A DNA stretch of 64,000 nt. It comes from Arsenophonus sp031446145 (lineage in GTDB: Bacteria > Pseudomonadota > Gammaproteobacteria > Enterobacterales > Enterobacteriaceae). The notes below the pieces were generated by a model. The model was given only the letters and a program-made list of their open reading frames with translations, searched no databases and was not told the origin of the DNA. The DNA is taken from positions 496,001-560,000 of the forward strand of contig CP132903.1 in assembly GCA_031446145.1 (NCBI GenBank). The letters are read 5' to 3'. The stretch's first letter is position 1, and each line of letters starts with the position of its first letter. Positions 20,913 to 30,248 of the stretch are shown here, piece after piece. The position numbers were made by a program, and so were the translations under genes.

Positions 20913-21815
20913 ATGTCTACAAGTAAAAAAAAATTATTTATTCTTATTGACGGGTCTTTTTATCTTTATCGAGCATATTATACTTTTCCATTGTTAATGA
21001 ATGCTTCTGGAAAACCAACAGGTGCCATTTACGGTGTAATTAACATGTTACGCAGCTTAATGATAAAATATGCTCCGACTCATATTGCAATAGTATTTGA
21101 TGCTCCAGGAAAAACTTTTCGGCATTTATTATTTAATAATTATAAATTTCGACGTCCGGCAATGCCAGATGATTTGCGTGTACAGATACTTCCATTACAT
21201 GAATTAATTATAGCTATGGGATTTCCTTTGTTTGTTATTTCTGGTGTAGAGGCTGATGATGTAATAGGCACATTAGCTTTACAAGCAACTCAAAATAATA
21301 TACCTGTATTAATAAGTACAGGAGATAAAGATATGGCTCAATTGGTAACAAGTGATATTAAATTAATGAATACTATGACAAATATTATTTTAGGGCCCAA
21401 AGAAGTGATTGACAAATATGGTGTTCCTCCTCACTTAATTATTGACCTGCTTGCTTTAATGGGAGATAATTCAGATAGTATACCTGGAGTACCTGGTATA
21501 GGAAAAAAAACAGCAATATCTTTATTGCAGAATATTGGAAATTTGATTACTATCTACAACGATTTATCAGTAATTAAACTATTAAAATTGCGTGGTTCAA
21601 ATATTTTAATACAAAAAATGTCAGAATATAAAAAAATTGCTTTTTTGTCTTATAAATTAGCAACTATTAAAACAAATGTTAAACTTAATAAGGATTTTCA
21701 CGAACTAGTTCTTCAAAAATGTAATTTTGAAAAATTATATCAATTATGTCATTATTATGGATTCATCAAGTGGTTAAATAGTTTACAATATAATCATTGG
21801 TTAATAAAAAAATAA
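20913..21815 (+). CDS. polA: DNA polymerase I reduced to its 5'-3' exonuclease domain
   Basis: E. coli PolA is 928 residues; this protein has 300 and covers only the 5' nuclease (flap endonuclease) domain. Metal ligands and signatures are visible: ILIDGSFYLYRAYY, IAIVFDAPGKTFRH, VSGVEADDVIGTLA-type sequence (ISGVEADDVIGTLAL), STGDKDMAQLV, and the helix-hairpin-helix MGDNSDSIPGVPGIGKKTA. The proofreading and polymerase domains are absent. I chose the ATG at 20913, three codons after an upstream GTG, because it fits the family start. Primer removal is likely kept; gap filling must be done by another polymerase. Other reduced symbionts show the same reduction. Confidence 0.93.
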   Translation: MSTSKKKLFILIDGSFYLYRAYYTFPLLMNASGKPTGAIYGVINMLRSLMIKYAPTHIAIVFDAPGKTFRHLLFNNYKFRRPAMPDDLRVQILPLHELIIAMGFPLFVISGVEADDVIGTLALQATQNNIPVLISTGDKDMAQLVTSDIKLMNTMTNIILGPKEVIDKYGVPPHLIIDLLALMGDNSDSIPGVPGIGKKTAISLLQNIGNLITIYNDLSVIKLLKLRGSNILIQKMSEYKKIAFLSYKLATIKTNVKLNKDFHELVLQKCNFEKLYQLCHYYGFIKWLNSLQYNHWLIKK

Positions 21816-22351
21816 TCATTTTTTTTATTGTAGTTATAATATTTTTAATAAAAATATTATTTTTAGTGAAGATTTAAAGTTTAAGATATAATAAAAAAAT
21901 TGAATCATTATATTAAAGAAATTTTAATAGATTTTAAATATAGAATTTTTTATTTATTCTTAATATTGTATTTTAATATTTTTTTTATCTGGAATATTCT
22001 TATATTTGCAGTAAAAATAAAAAAAATAACTGATCTTGAAAAGAAGTATCACTCGAAGCAACTAAAGTAATGAAAATTATAATAAAATATTAATAGTTTT
22101 TATATAATTTTATGTAGCCATATAAAAATATTTTTTTAAGTAAATAAAATATAAAAATTTTTTATGATTTAATTATTACCAATAAAAAGTAATTAGATTT
22201 TTTAAAATTATTCCTTATCAAAAAATAATTTTTTATTATTTTAGTTTATTAAAACTATAATTTATTTTTGTTTTTTAACTTATTAATTATTATTAATTTA
22301 AAAATGTATTACGTATTAAGTACATAATGTAATGTTTTATTATAAACTATG
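21816..22351. other. Spacer after polA; possible trace of the polymerase domain
   Basis: No gene. One stretch at about 22020-22075 reads AVKIKK, then TDLEKKYH, then SKQLK on the plus strand. This recalls GVKID, AELEKKAH and STKQLQ of E. coli PolA in the right order, but with large deletions. The match is short and A-rich, so I treat it as a weak hint only. Confidence 0.25.
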
Positions 22352-22352
22352 A

Positions 22353-22394
22353 GAGATAATATATCTCCATGAATATGAAAGTTTCATATTTTTT
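22353..22394 (+). terminator. Tandem hairpins ending in a T-run, before pabA
   Basis: The first hairpin is GAGATA/TATCTC at 22353-22367. The second is AATATGA/TCATATT at 22372-22390 with loop AAGTT, followed directly by TTTT. The second has the form of an intrinsic terminator. It lies about 93 bases before the pabA start and more than 500 bases after polA. Confidence 0.45.
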
Positions 22395-22486
22395 AGAGTT
22401 ATCTTAATTAAATTGTAATAATTTATACTATGATGTTTATTTAAAAAATAAAATTATGTTTTAAAAATTATGTGGTCAATAAAAAT

Positions 22487-23062
22487 ATGCTTTTGATAAT
22501 TGATAATTATGATTCTTTTACCTATAACCTTTATCAATATTTGTGTGAGTTAGGGATGGATGTGTTAGTAAAGCGTAATGATGCTATTACTATTCCAGAA
22601 ATAAAAAAAATTTCACCAACACATTTAATTATTTCACCGGGTCCAGGTATTCCTAATAAAGCAGGTATTTCATTAGATGTGATTTCATTTTTTTCTGGAA
22701 TTATTCCAATTTTAGGTGTCTGTCTTGGTCATCAAGCAATCGCCCAAGTATTTGGTGCTTCTATTATCAGAGCTAAAAAAGTTATGCATGGTAAAGTATC
22801 CACAATTTTTCATAACCAAGAAGGTGTTTTTAAAAAATTAAGAAATCCTTTAAAAGTAATGCGTTATCATTCTTTAGTAATTGAGATCACAACATTATCT
22901 GATATTTTTGAAATAACAGCATGGACTTTATATAATGGAAAAATTAATGAAATTATGGGTATTCGACATAAAAATTTACATATTGAAGGTGTTCAATTTC
23001 ATCCAGAAAGTATTTTAACTGAACAAGGACATGAATTATTAAATAATTTTTTAAGATATTGA
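22487..23062 (+). CDS. pabA: Aminodeoxychorismate synthase glutaminase subunit PabA
   Basis: Supplies ammonia from glutamine to PabB for 4-amino-4-deoxychorismate, the branch from chorismate to folate. It is 191 residues from the ATG at 22487, chosen because MLLIIDNYDSFTYNLYQY matches the start of E. coli PabA (187 residues); a GTG five codons earlier is in frame. The triad is visible: the cysteine in GVCLGHQAIAQ, and His and Glu in GVQFHPESIL. PabA is favoured over TrpG by LVKRNDAITIPEI, VMHGKVS and GIRHKNLHIEGVQFHPES. Some bacteria share one subunit between folate and tryptophan synthesis, so a dual role is possible. Confidence 0.92.
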   Translation: MLLIIDNYDSFTYNLYQYLCELGMDVLVKRNDAITIPEIKKISPTHLIISPGPGIPNKAGISLDVISFFSGIIPILGVCLGHQAIAQVFGASIIRAKKVMHGKVSTIFHNQEGVFKKLRNPLKVMRYHSLVIEITTLSDIFEITAWTLYNGKINEIMGIRHKNLHIEGVQFHPESILTEQGHELLNNFLRY

Positions 23063-23069
23063 TTTTATG

Positions 23070-23093
23070 CATACATTATTATTTAAATGTATG
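23070..23093 (+). terminator. Hairpin after pabA
   Basis: CATACATT pairs with AATGTATG across an 8-base loop, beginning eight bases after the pabA stop. No T-run follows at once. Confidence 0.4.
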
Positions 23094-25285
23094 GAAAATA
23101 TTATTTTTTGTATTATTAGTTAAATTATTTTTATGAAAACCTTTAATTTTTATTGATTAGATTGAAATACTAAAAGTATGCAGATTGTATTTTTTTGAGA
23201 AAATAACGATTAAGTTAGAGTATTTTTTAATAAAATTAAAATATTTTTGTTCATAAAAAATAAAATATACGTTCATATGTTTTAAACTGCTCTACGCAGA
23301 TATATAATTTTTGCTAAAAAATTATATATGTTACATTTAAAATATATATTTTAAATAATTTTTAATTATAAATTAGTATAATATTTATAAAATATTAATT
23401 TTAATAATGTATTTTAAATCTAAATTATATATATGATGTGTATAAATATTTTTTATGATATAATTTTTCTTTTGAAAAAGTGGGTTTATTATAAAAATTA
23501 AAATTGTTAAAAGATATTTCTTGTTAAACCATATATAATTCGTATCTTAAAATATCAGATTTTAAAATGTTGAAAAAATATAAAAAATATTGAAATGTAT
23601 AATATTTAATATTTTTTATATTTTTATTGTAATTTTATTATAAGATTAAAGATTAGTAAAAATAAATTATTAATAATTTTGTTAATATAAAAATAATCTT
23701 AAGATATTAATTATATCAAAGAAAATGTTATTTTACATATTTAAAAAATTTTTTCTATTTTTTTATTATGCGTAATCTAATTTATAAAAAATTGTTATCT
23801 TTTATATCTTGAAGAACTTAATTAGTATACACCTTATATGATTGATTATATTTTTTATTAAAATAAAATTTAAAAACGTTTTAGCAATAAAGATTATTAA
23901 CATGTATAAAAGTTAAAGTTTTTTATTTTTTGTTTATTAATAAATTTTTAGTTATTGTATAATACAATCATAAATTTATCTTTCCTTTTATCAAAAAAAA
24001 TAATATCTTATAAAATATTTTATAAATCTTATAAGAAAATTTCAGCTTTAATTAAACCTATTTTTGCGTAATGATTTTTTATGCAGTGGTGAAATTATTT
24101 TTATGTTACATTTATAAGAATTAATGTTTTTCTTTGTTTATCATCATATATGATTAAAGTTTCATAAAACCTTTTAATATTTTTTTGGATATAGATCTTT
24201 CTTATATGGTTTTTTAATAAAAAATATTATACTATTTATCTTAAATTTATTATATTTATTAAATTATAACAAGAATGTTTTTTGAAAAAATGATAATCTG
24301 TTTATTTTTATGTGCAATTATGATGTCGTACAAAATAAATTGTATCTTGCAGTATTTTTAATAATATTTTTATAAGAATATATTTATTATTTTATTACTA
24401 AATTTTATAATTTTAATGAAAAATAATATAAAAATATATAGTAAAATTTATATTTTAGTATACTATTTTGTTTTTTATAATACCTATTTTTTATAAAATT
24501 TTTTTATTTTTTTGAAAAACAAAAAATGTATTATTTTTTAGCAAGTAGAATACTTTATAGCAAATAGTTTGAATTGTTTTATGGTTTTTATATATTTTTT
24601 GTAAAATCATAAAATATTTCATAATATAGAAATATAATTTTTAATTTATATCTAATGTATGTTAATTTTTTGCAAAAATTATTTTTATGATAAGCATAGG
24701 ATTAAATCTATTGAAATTTATAATTTTTTATATATTATTTTTTATAAAAGATAAATATCTATATAATTTATGTACTAAATAACTTTTTTTGTTTTTTATT
24801 TTATAGTATATACAGATTTTTTACATTTTTAAAAATTTTGTATTATACAATATTGCATATTTTTAATATTTTTTATAAAAAAAGAATTCTTTTTTATAAA
24901 TTATTTAAATTAAATAGTTTTGGAAAACATAAAATTTATTATTTTATGATTTAAATCTACAAATGATTTAATAATATAAATTATTGTTTTATAAATATAA
25001 AAGTATAAAATATTTAAATTTAAAATGCCTAATAAGATTGATATAAAATATATTATGTAATATTTTTTTATATAGTTTATTTTTTTCATATATAATATTT
25101 TTAATATAAAATTTTATATATTGCTATCATTATATCTATCCTGTCATAAAAAAATAAAATAAATTATTTTTTTGATTTTATAAATTAAAAAAATAATTTA
25201 TAGAATAATACGATTAATTTTTTATGAATATTAATAAAAAAATATATTTTAATTGTTTGCAAATTATTGGTAAATAAAAACAATT
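23094..25285. other. Longest spacer in the window, 2.2 kb
   Basis: Very AT-rich with stops in every frame. pabA is followed by argD in E. coli, but I recognise no argD sequence. A 13-base-pair perfect hairpin with loop GCTA lies at 23300-23329 (ATATATAATTTTT and its complement). I see nothing else that I can support. Confidence 0.5.
23300..23329. repeat. 13-base-pair inverted repeat
   Basis: Bases 23300-23312 are exactly complementary to 23317-23329 with loop GCTA. All stem bases are A or T. It stands about 240 bases after pabA, with no T-run downstream. Confidence 0.5.
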
Positions 25286-25738
25286 ATGAGTAATTTTAAT
25301 ACAATATTAGTAATTTTATTCATATTAATTATTTTAGGAATAATTAGTCATAATATAATTGTAACAATTGCAACTTTATTGTTGCTGATTGTTCGTATTA
25401 CACCGCTAAATATTTTTTTTCCATGGATTGAAAAAAATGTAATGACAGTTGGTATTCTAATTTTGACTATTGGAATAATAACACCAATTGCTAGTGGACG
25501 TCTTGCAGCAGAAGATATGATTAGTTCTTTTTTGCATTGGGAATCATTATTAGCAATTATTATTGGGATTTTAGTATCATGGTTAGGTAGTCGAGGTATT
25601 TCCTTAATCTATCACAAACCATCAATGATTACAGGATTATTGTTTGGAACTTTAATAGGTGTTTCTGTTTTTCGTGGAGTAGCAGTAGGTCCATTAATAG
25701 CAGCAGGGATTCTTTCTTTACTGATTAATCATTCTTAA
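25286..25738 (+). CDS. yeaL: Inner-membrane protein YeaL (DUF441 family)
   Basis: A 150-residue integral membrane protein of unknown function, with about four hydrophobic helices. It aligns with E. coli YeaL (148 residues): ISHN, RITPLNIFFPWIEKN, GIITPIASGRLAAEDM, SWLGSRGISLI and VSVFRGVAVGPLIAAGILSL. The family is often kept in reduced enterobacterial symbionts, although its role is unknown. It stands alone between long spacers and converges on dapE, with a clear intrinsic terminator between them. Confidence 0.93.
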   Translation: MSNFNTILVILFILIILGIISHNIIVTIATLLLLIVRITPLNIFFPWIEKNVMTVGILILTIGIITPIASGRLAAEDMISSFLHWESLLAIIIGILVSWLGSRGISLIYHKPSMITGLLFGTLIGVSVFRGVAVGPLIAAGILSLLINHS

Positions 25739-25750
25739 GCATTTTTCTTG

Positions 25751-25776
25751 AATGTACTAATTTAAGTACATTTTTT
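25751..25776 (+). terminator. Intrinsic terminator of yeaL
   Basis: The stem AATGTACT/AGTACATT with a 6-base loop is followed by T residues, 12 bases after the yeaL stop. This is the cleanest terminator in the window. Confidence 0.75.
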
Positions 25777-26036
25777 AAAAATTGTTTTTATTTTTTATGT
25801 TTATGTTTTTTAATATGTTATATTTAATAAATATTTTTATAAAAATAATGATTAAAGTTAGTTATATTAAATTTTATGTGATTTTTAAAAATTTTTATAC
25901 TGTATTATACCCAATAATTATATTCATTTTTTGAGATTTTTGCAAGTCACATATTATTATTTGATATAGATAATTAAAGATTACTGTTTGATATTTTGAG
26001 ATTACGATATATATAATATTTTATGATATTAAACAT

Positions 26037-27173
26037 TTAATTTAAAAGTATTTTTTTCATAATTTTATAATAAATAACACTTAATTTTTGTAAATCGTTA
26101 ATACTAATGCATTCATTTGCTTTATGAATAGTTTTATTTAAGTGTCCTAATTCAATAACTTGTGCACCGATATTAACGATAAAACGAGCATCTGATGTCC
26201 CCCCATCAGTTGAAAGCTTAGGTCGATAACCACAATATTTTTCTATAACGTCACAAACAATATTTATCAATTCTCCCCCTTTTGTTAAAAAGGGTCGAGC
26301 AGATAATAAGCAATATAATTTATAGTTTAATTGATATTTTTGTAATGTTATTTCAATTTTTTTCTGGATTTGTTTTGCAGTTAATGCATTACTAAAACGA
26401 AAATTAAAATTTATGATTAATTCACTGGGAGTAATATTGTTATATTGGGTATCTGAATGAATATTTACAATTTGCATTTTTGTAGGTGGAAAAAAAACAT
26501 TCCCAGTATCCCATGTTTTTTTCACTAATTCATTTAAAAAAGGTAATGCAATAAGAATTGGATTATTGATTGAATTTGGGTAAGCGACATGTCCCTGAGT
26601 CCCCTTTATGATCAGGGTGGCATTGAGTGATCCACGACGTCCATTTTTTATAGTATCACCGAGTTTTATTTTACTAGATGGTTCTCCTACTATACAATAA
26701 TTAATAATTTCATTGCGTTTTATTAATTCATTAATTACTTTTGCTGTACCATTAGTAGCTTTATCTTCTTCATCAGAAGTAATTAAGAAAGCTAATCGAC
26801 CTGGATGAGATGGAAAATCTTTGATAAATTTTTCTGCAGCTATAATCATTGCAGCAAGAGAACCTTTCATGTCAGCAGCTCCTCTTCCATAAAGAAATCC
26901 ATTATTTAATGTTGGTTGAAAAGGAGGGAATCTCCAATTTTTTGCATTACCTGCTGGAACTACATCTGTATGTCCAGCAAAAACTAAAGTTTTCCCCTTT
27001 TTGCCATGAAATGCCCATAAATTTGCAGTATCCTTAAAAAACATAACTTCAATAGAAAAATTAATTTTTTTTAATCGTTTTATTATAATAGTTTGACATC
27101 CATGATCATTTGGGCTAATTGAAGGTTTTTGAATAAGTTCTTTTGCAAGTTGAAGAATAGGATAAATTTTCAT
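26037..27173 (-). CDS. dapE: Succinyl-diaminopimelate desuccinylase DapE
   Basis: A dizinc M20-family hydrolase that releases LL-diaminopimelate from its N-succinyl form for peptidoglycan and lysine. It is 378 residues (375 in E. coli). Metal and catalytic sites are visible: FAGHTDVVPAGN, GRGAADMKGSLAAM, SDEEDKATNGT, the GEPSS loop and the C-terminal TDGGTSDARFI with the last metal ligand in ELGHLNKTIHKANE. Together with the aspartokinase half of MetL it suggests a working diaminopimelate pathway. It converges on yeaL. Confidence 0.96.
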   Translation of the reverse strand: MKIYPILQLAKELIQKPSISPNDHGCQTIIIKRLKKINFSIEVMFFKDTANLWAFHGKKGKTLVFAGHTDVVPAGNAKNWRFPPFQPTLNNGFLYGRGAADMKGSLAAMIIAAEKFIKDFPSHPGRLAFLITSDEEDKATNGTAKVINELIKRNEIINYCIVGEPSSKIKLGDTIKNGRRGSLNATLIIKGTQGHVAYPNSINNPILIALPFLNELVKKTWDTGNVFFPPTKMQIVNIHSDTQYNNITPSELIINFNFRFSNALTAKQIQKKIEITLQKYQLNYKLYCLLSARPFLTKGGELINIVCDVIEKYCGYRPKLSTDGGTSDARFIVNIGAQVIELGHLNKTIHKANECISINDLQKLSVIYYKIMKKILLN

Positions 27174-28225
27174 GATTTTTTTACAAATAAATTATTAATA
27201 TTTATGTTTGATATATAAAAATCACATTACTAAATTTTAGTACAATAAATATTGTATGATATTTATTATTAATTTTCATATTTATTATTGGTATTAGTAG
27301 AATAGATAATTTTAATTTTGTATGTAAAATAGTATTTTTCAATATTTTTCTATTAAACAAAAAATTATATTTTATAGTTTCATAAAATTTTTAATTAATT
27401 ATTTATATTATATGTTTTTTTATTTTTTTTATGTTTTTTTTAGGTTTTAGTTATAAATAAAAAATAATGTTAAAATAGTATCATTTGGCAAAAGTTTGTA
27501 TATAAAAATATTTTAAGTTATTATTGCTAATATTTATTATTTTTTTATAAAACATGTAAATAATATTATTGAATTAAAAATAGTTATTGGTATTTATGAT
27601 TTTTTAATGTTTTTTTATTGATTATTTTGATTACTTAATTTTTTAAGATTTATTGATTATTTTTTATAAATTTTAACTTATTATGTTTTCATTACTGTTA
27701 GTTTTATATTTCATTATTAATCAAAAATACAATTTTTAAAATTTTAAATAAAAAGTTAAGATGTAAAAAACTACATTTTTATTGTTTTTATGTTTTTAAG
27801 GATTTTTGTTAAAAGTGTTATCAATAAAATTTATAATAGATTATTATGAATGTATTAATTAAAATCTAGATTTGTTCTTAAATAAAATGATTCATAAAAA
27901 TATTTTATTTAAAATAAAGATAATACTAAAATAAGATACTAAAAAATACTTCATAAATATTTCTTAAAATAAATAATTATTTTTAAAAAAAAGTGATATA
28001 CATTATTTATAATTGTTGTTTAAAAAAAATTTATATCTAAATACTTTAATATTTAATATTAGTTTTTAAAATTTCTGTTTTTATATTTTAATATATTTTA
28101 AAATACAATATATATTGTTTTTAAAATATTAATTTTTTTTTAAATTATTATGTTATTTTTAAAGTCAAAATATTAATATTCAAATCATCTATAATTTTTA
28201 AATTATAAATTTTATTTGTATATAG
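27174..28225. other. Spacer upstream of dapE
   Basis: About 1.05 kb without recognisable coding remnant or RNA. The right-hand part may be the eroded 3' half of xseA, but I could not align it. Confidence 0.4.
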
Positions 28226-28270
28226 AAAAAGCTTTTTGATTTTAGTATATCTAAAAGAAGCTTTTTTTTA
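28226..28270 (+). terminator. Orphan terminator-like hairpin
   Basis: AAAAAGCTT (28226-28234) pairs with AAGCTTTTT (28258-28266). An inner stem TTTTAG/CTAAAA has loop TATAT, and the T-run extends to 28269. No gene on the plus strand lies within about 1 kb upstream. The reverse strand can fold similarly and also ends in a shorter T-run. Confidence 0.5.
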
Positions 28271-28680
28271 AGAAAGTTTTTTAAAGTAAACTTGATATAT
28301 TAAATAATATTTTTCTAAGATATCAAGAAAAAAATAATATTTTTTAATTTTTTGATTTCATCTGATTTTTTAAATGGAATAATGTTACAGCTTATCATAA
28401 TTTTCTATTATTCGTAGACATAATATATTAGTGGATTTAAATATGTTATTTTTTATACATTTTTATAAATCGAATATAGGTGGAGAGATATAAAAATTAA
28501 CATTATTTTTAATTTGACTTTTATTAAATATTTTTAGGAACAAATCTATATCGCGTAAATAAAAATTGAAAATATTTATTTATTATGATACATTACTCAT
28601 TAATAAAAAAGTTTTTTATTATTTATTACTAATTTTAATAAAATGTGCTAGAGTCAATATATTTTATCATATAAAATATG
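28271..28680 (-). pseudogene. xseA: Possible xseA remnant
   Basis: E. coli has xseA divergent from guaB, so a remnant is expected here on the minus strand. One frame reads TNILC, then ENYDKL, and later QVYFKKLS, comparable to ANITLYEPRGDYQIIVE and QQYKKPLP of exonuclease VII large subunit, at about the spacing expected. Similarity is weak and interrupted by stops. The guaB promoter must also be in this stretch. Confidence 0.3.
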
Positions 28681-28729
28681 ATCGCAATATTTTATCTTTT
28701 TCTAAATTTTATTCGGTGAGATATTGCAT

Positions 28730-30193
28730 ATGCTACGTATAAAAAAAGAAGCAGTAACATTTGATGATGTATTATTAGTCCCTGCACATTCAACTGTATT
28801 ACCAAATGCTGTTGATCTATCAACAAGACTCACTAAAACTATTCGTTTAAATATCCCAATACTTTCTGCTGCTATGGATACTGTAACAGAGTCATCTTTA
28901 GCTATTGCTTTGGCTCAAGAGGGGGGAATTGGTTTTATTCATAAAAATATGTCACTTGAACGCCAGGTAGAAGAAGTTCGTCGTGTCAAAAAATATGAAA
29001 GTGGAATTGTTATTGACCCGGTTACAGTAACACCCCAAACAACAATTCGTAAAGTCCATGAGATGGCCAAAAAAAATGGTTTTGCCGGGTATCCTGTTAT
29101 TAATAAAAAAGAAGAATTAATTGGTATCATTACTGGACGCGATATTCGTTTTGTAACTGATGTTGATCAACCTGTTACCGCGGTAATGACACCTCAGGCT
29201 AATTTAGTAACAGTAAAAGATGGTGAAGATCATGATATTATATTACAAAAGTTACATGAAAAACGTATTGAAAAAGTATTAGTAGTTGATGATAATTTTC
29301 ATTTGTTCGGTATGATAACAGTCAAGGATTTTAAGAAAGCAGAACGTAAACCAAATGCATGCAAAGATAAAAAAGGTCGTTTAAGAGTAGGTGCTGCTAT
29401 TGGTGTTACTCAAAATAATCAAAAACGTATAGAAGCATTAATAACAGCAGGAGTTGATGTTTTATTGATTGATTCTTCTCATGGACATTCTGAAGGTGTT
29501 TTAAAATGCATTTCTGCAATACGTAAAAAATATCCAGATTTGCCTATTATTGGTGGTAATGTAGCAACAGGTGAAGGTGCAAAAGCATTAGCGCAAGCAG
29601 GGGCTAGTGCTGTTAAAGTAGGAATTGGACCTGGTTCTATTTGTACAACAAGGATTGTTACAGGTGTTGGGGTGCCTCAAATTACAGCTATTGCTGATGC
29701 AGTGGATGCATTAGAAGGAATTAATGTACCAGTGATTGCCGATGGAGGTATTCGTTTTTCTGGTGATATTGCTAAAGCAATAGCTGCTGGAGCATCATGT
29801 GTTATGGTTGGTTCAATGTTTGCTGGTACTGAGGAATCGCCAGGTGAAATAATTTTATTTCAAGGTCGTTCTTATAAATCATATCGTGGAATGGGATCAA
29901 TAGGAGCAATGTCAAAAGGTTCTTGTGATCGTTATTTTCAAACTAATAATGTAGTAGATAAATTAGTTCCTGAAGGAATAGAGGGCCGCATTGCTTACAA
30001 AGGATTATTAAAACATATTATTTATCAACAAATGGGTGGTCTACGTTCTTGCATGGGGTTGACTGGTTGTGCTAATATTGAAGAATTAAGAACGAAAACA
30101 GAATTTGTTCGTATTACCAATGCAGCCATTCAAGAAAATCATGTTCATGATGTCATAATTACAAAAGAATCACCTAATTATAATTCAAGTTGA
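28730..30193 (+). CDS. guaB: IMP dehydrogenase
   Basis: Oxidises IMP to XMP, the committed step to guanine nucleotides. It is 487 residues from the ATG at 28730 (488 in E. coli), preceded by a GGTGAG site; a TTG two codons earlier is in frame but less likely. The barrel start LTFDDVLLVPAHST-type sequence (VTFDDVLLVPAHS), the two CBS domains near residues 95-200, the catalytic loop GIGPGSICTTRIVTG and the flap MGSIGAMSKGS are intact. guaA follows after 55 bases as an operon. No purine de novo gene is seen, so IMP must come from elsewhere. Confidence 0.98.
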   Translation: MLRIKKEAVTFDDVLLVPAHSTVLPNAVDLSTRLTKTIRLNIPILSAAMDTVTESSLAIALAQEGGIGFIHKNMSLERQVEEVRRVKKYESGIVIDPVTVTPQTTIRKVHEMAKKNGFAGYPVINKKEELIGIITGRDIRFVTDVDQPVTAVMTPQANLVTVKDGEDHDIILQKLHEKRIEKVLVVDDNFHLFGMITVKDFKKAERKPNACKDKKGRLRVGAAIGVTQNNQKRIEALITAGVDVLLIDSSHGHSEGVLKCISAIRKKYPDLPIIGGNVATGEGAKALAQAGASAVKVGIGPGSICTTRIVTGVGVPQITAIADAVDALEGINVPVIADGGIRFSGDIAKAIAAGASCVMVGSMFAGTEESPGEIILFQGRSYKSYRGMGSIGAMSKGSCDRYFQTNNVVDKLVPEGIEGRIAYKGLLKHIIYQQMGGLRSCMGLTGCANIEELRTKTEFVRITNAAIQENHVHDVIITKESPNYNSS

Positions 30194-30248
30194 TAATATC
30201 ACATTAATAATGTTACATTATATACTTTTATATCCTTTTTTTGTAAAA

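Noticed and set aside
23094..25285. argD remnant after pabA
   Set aside because: Expected from E. coli order, but no argD motif such as the PLP lysine region was seen.
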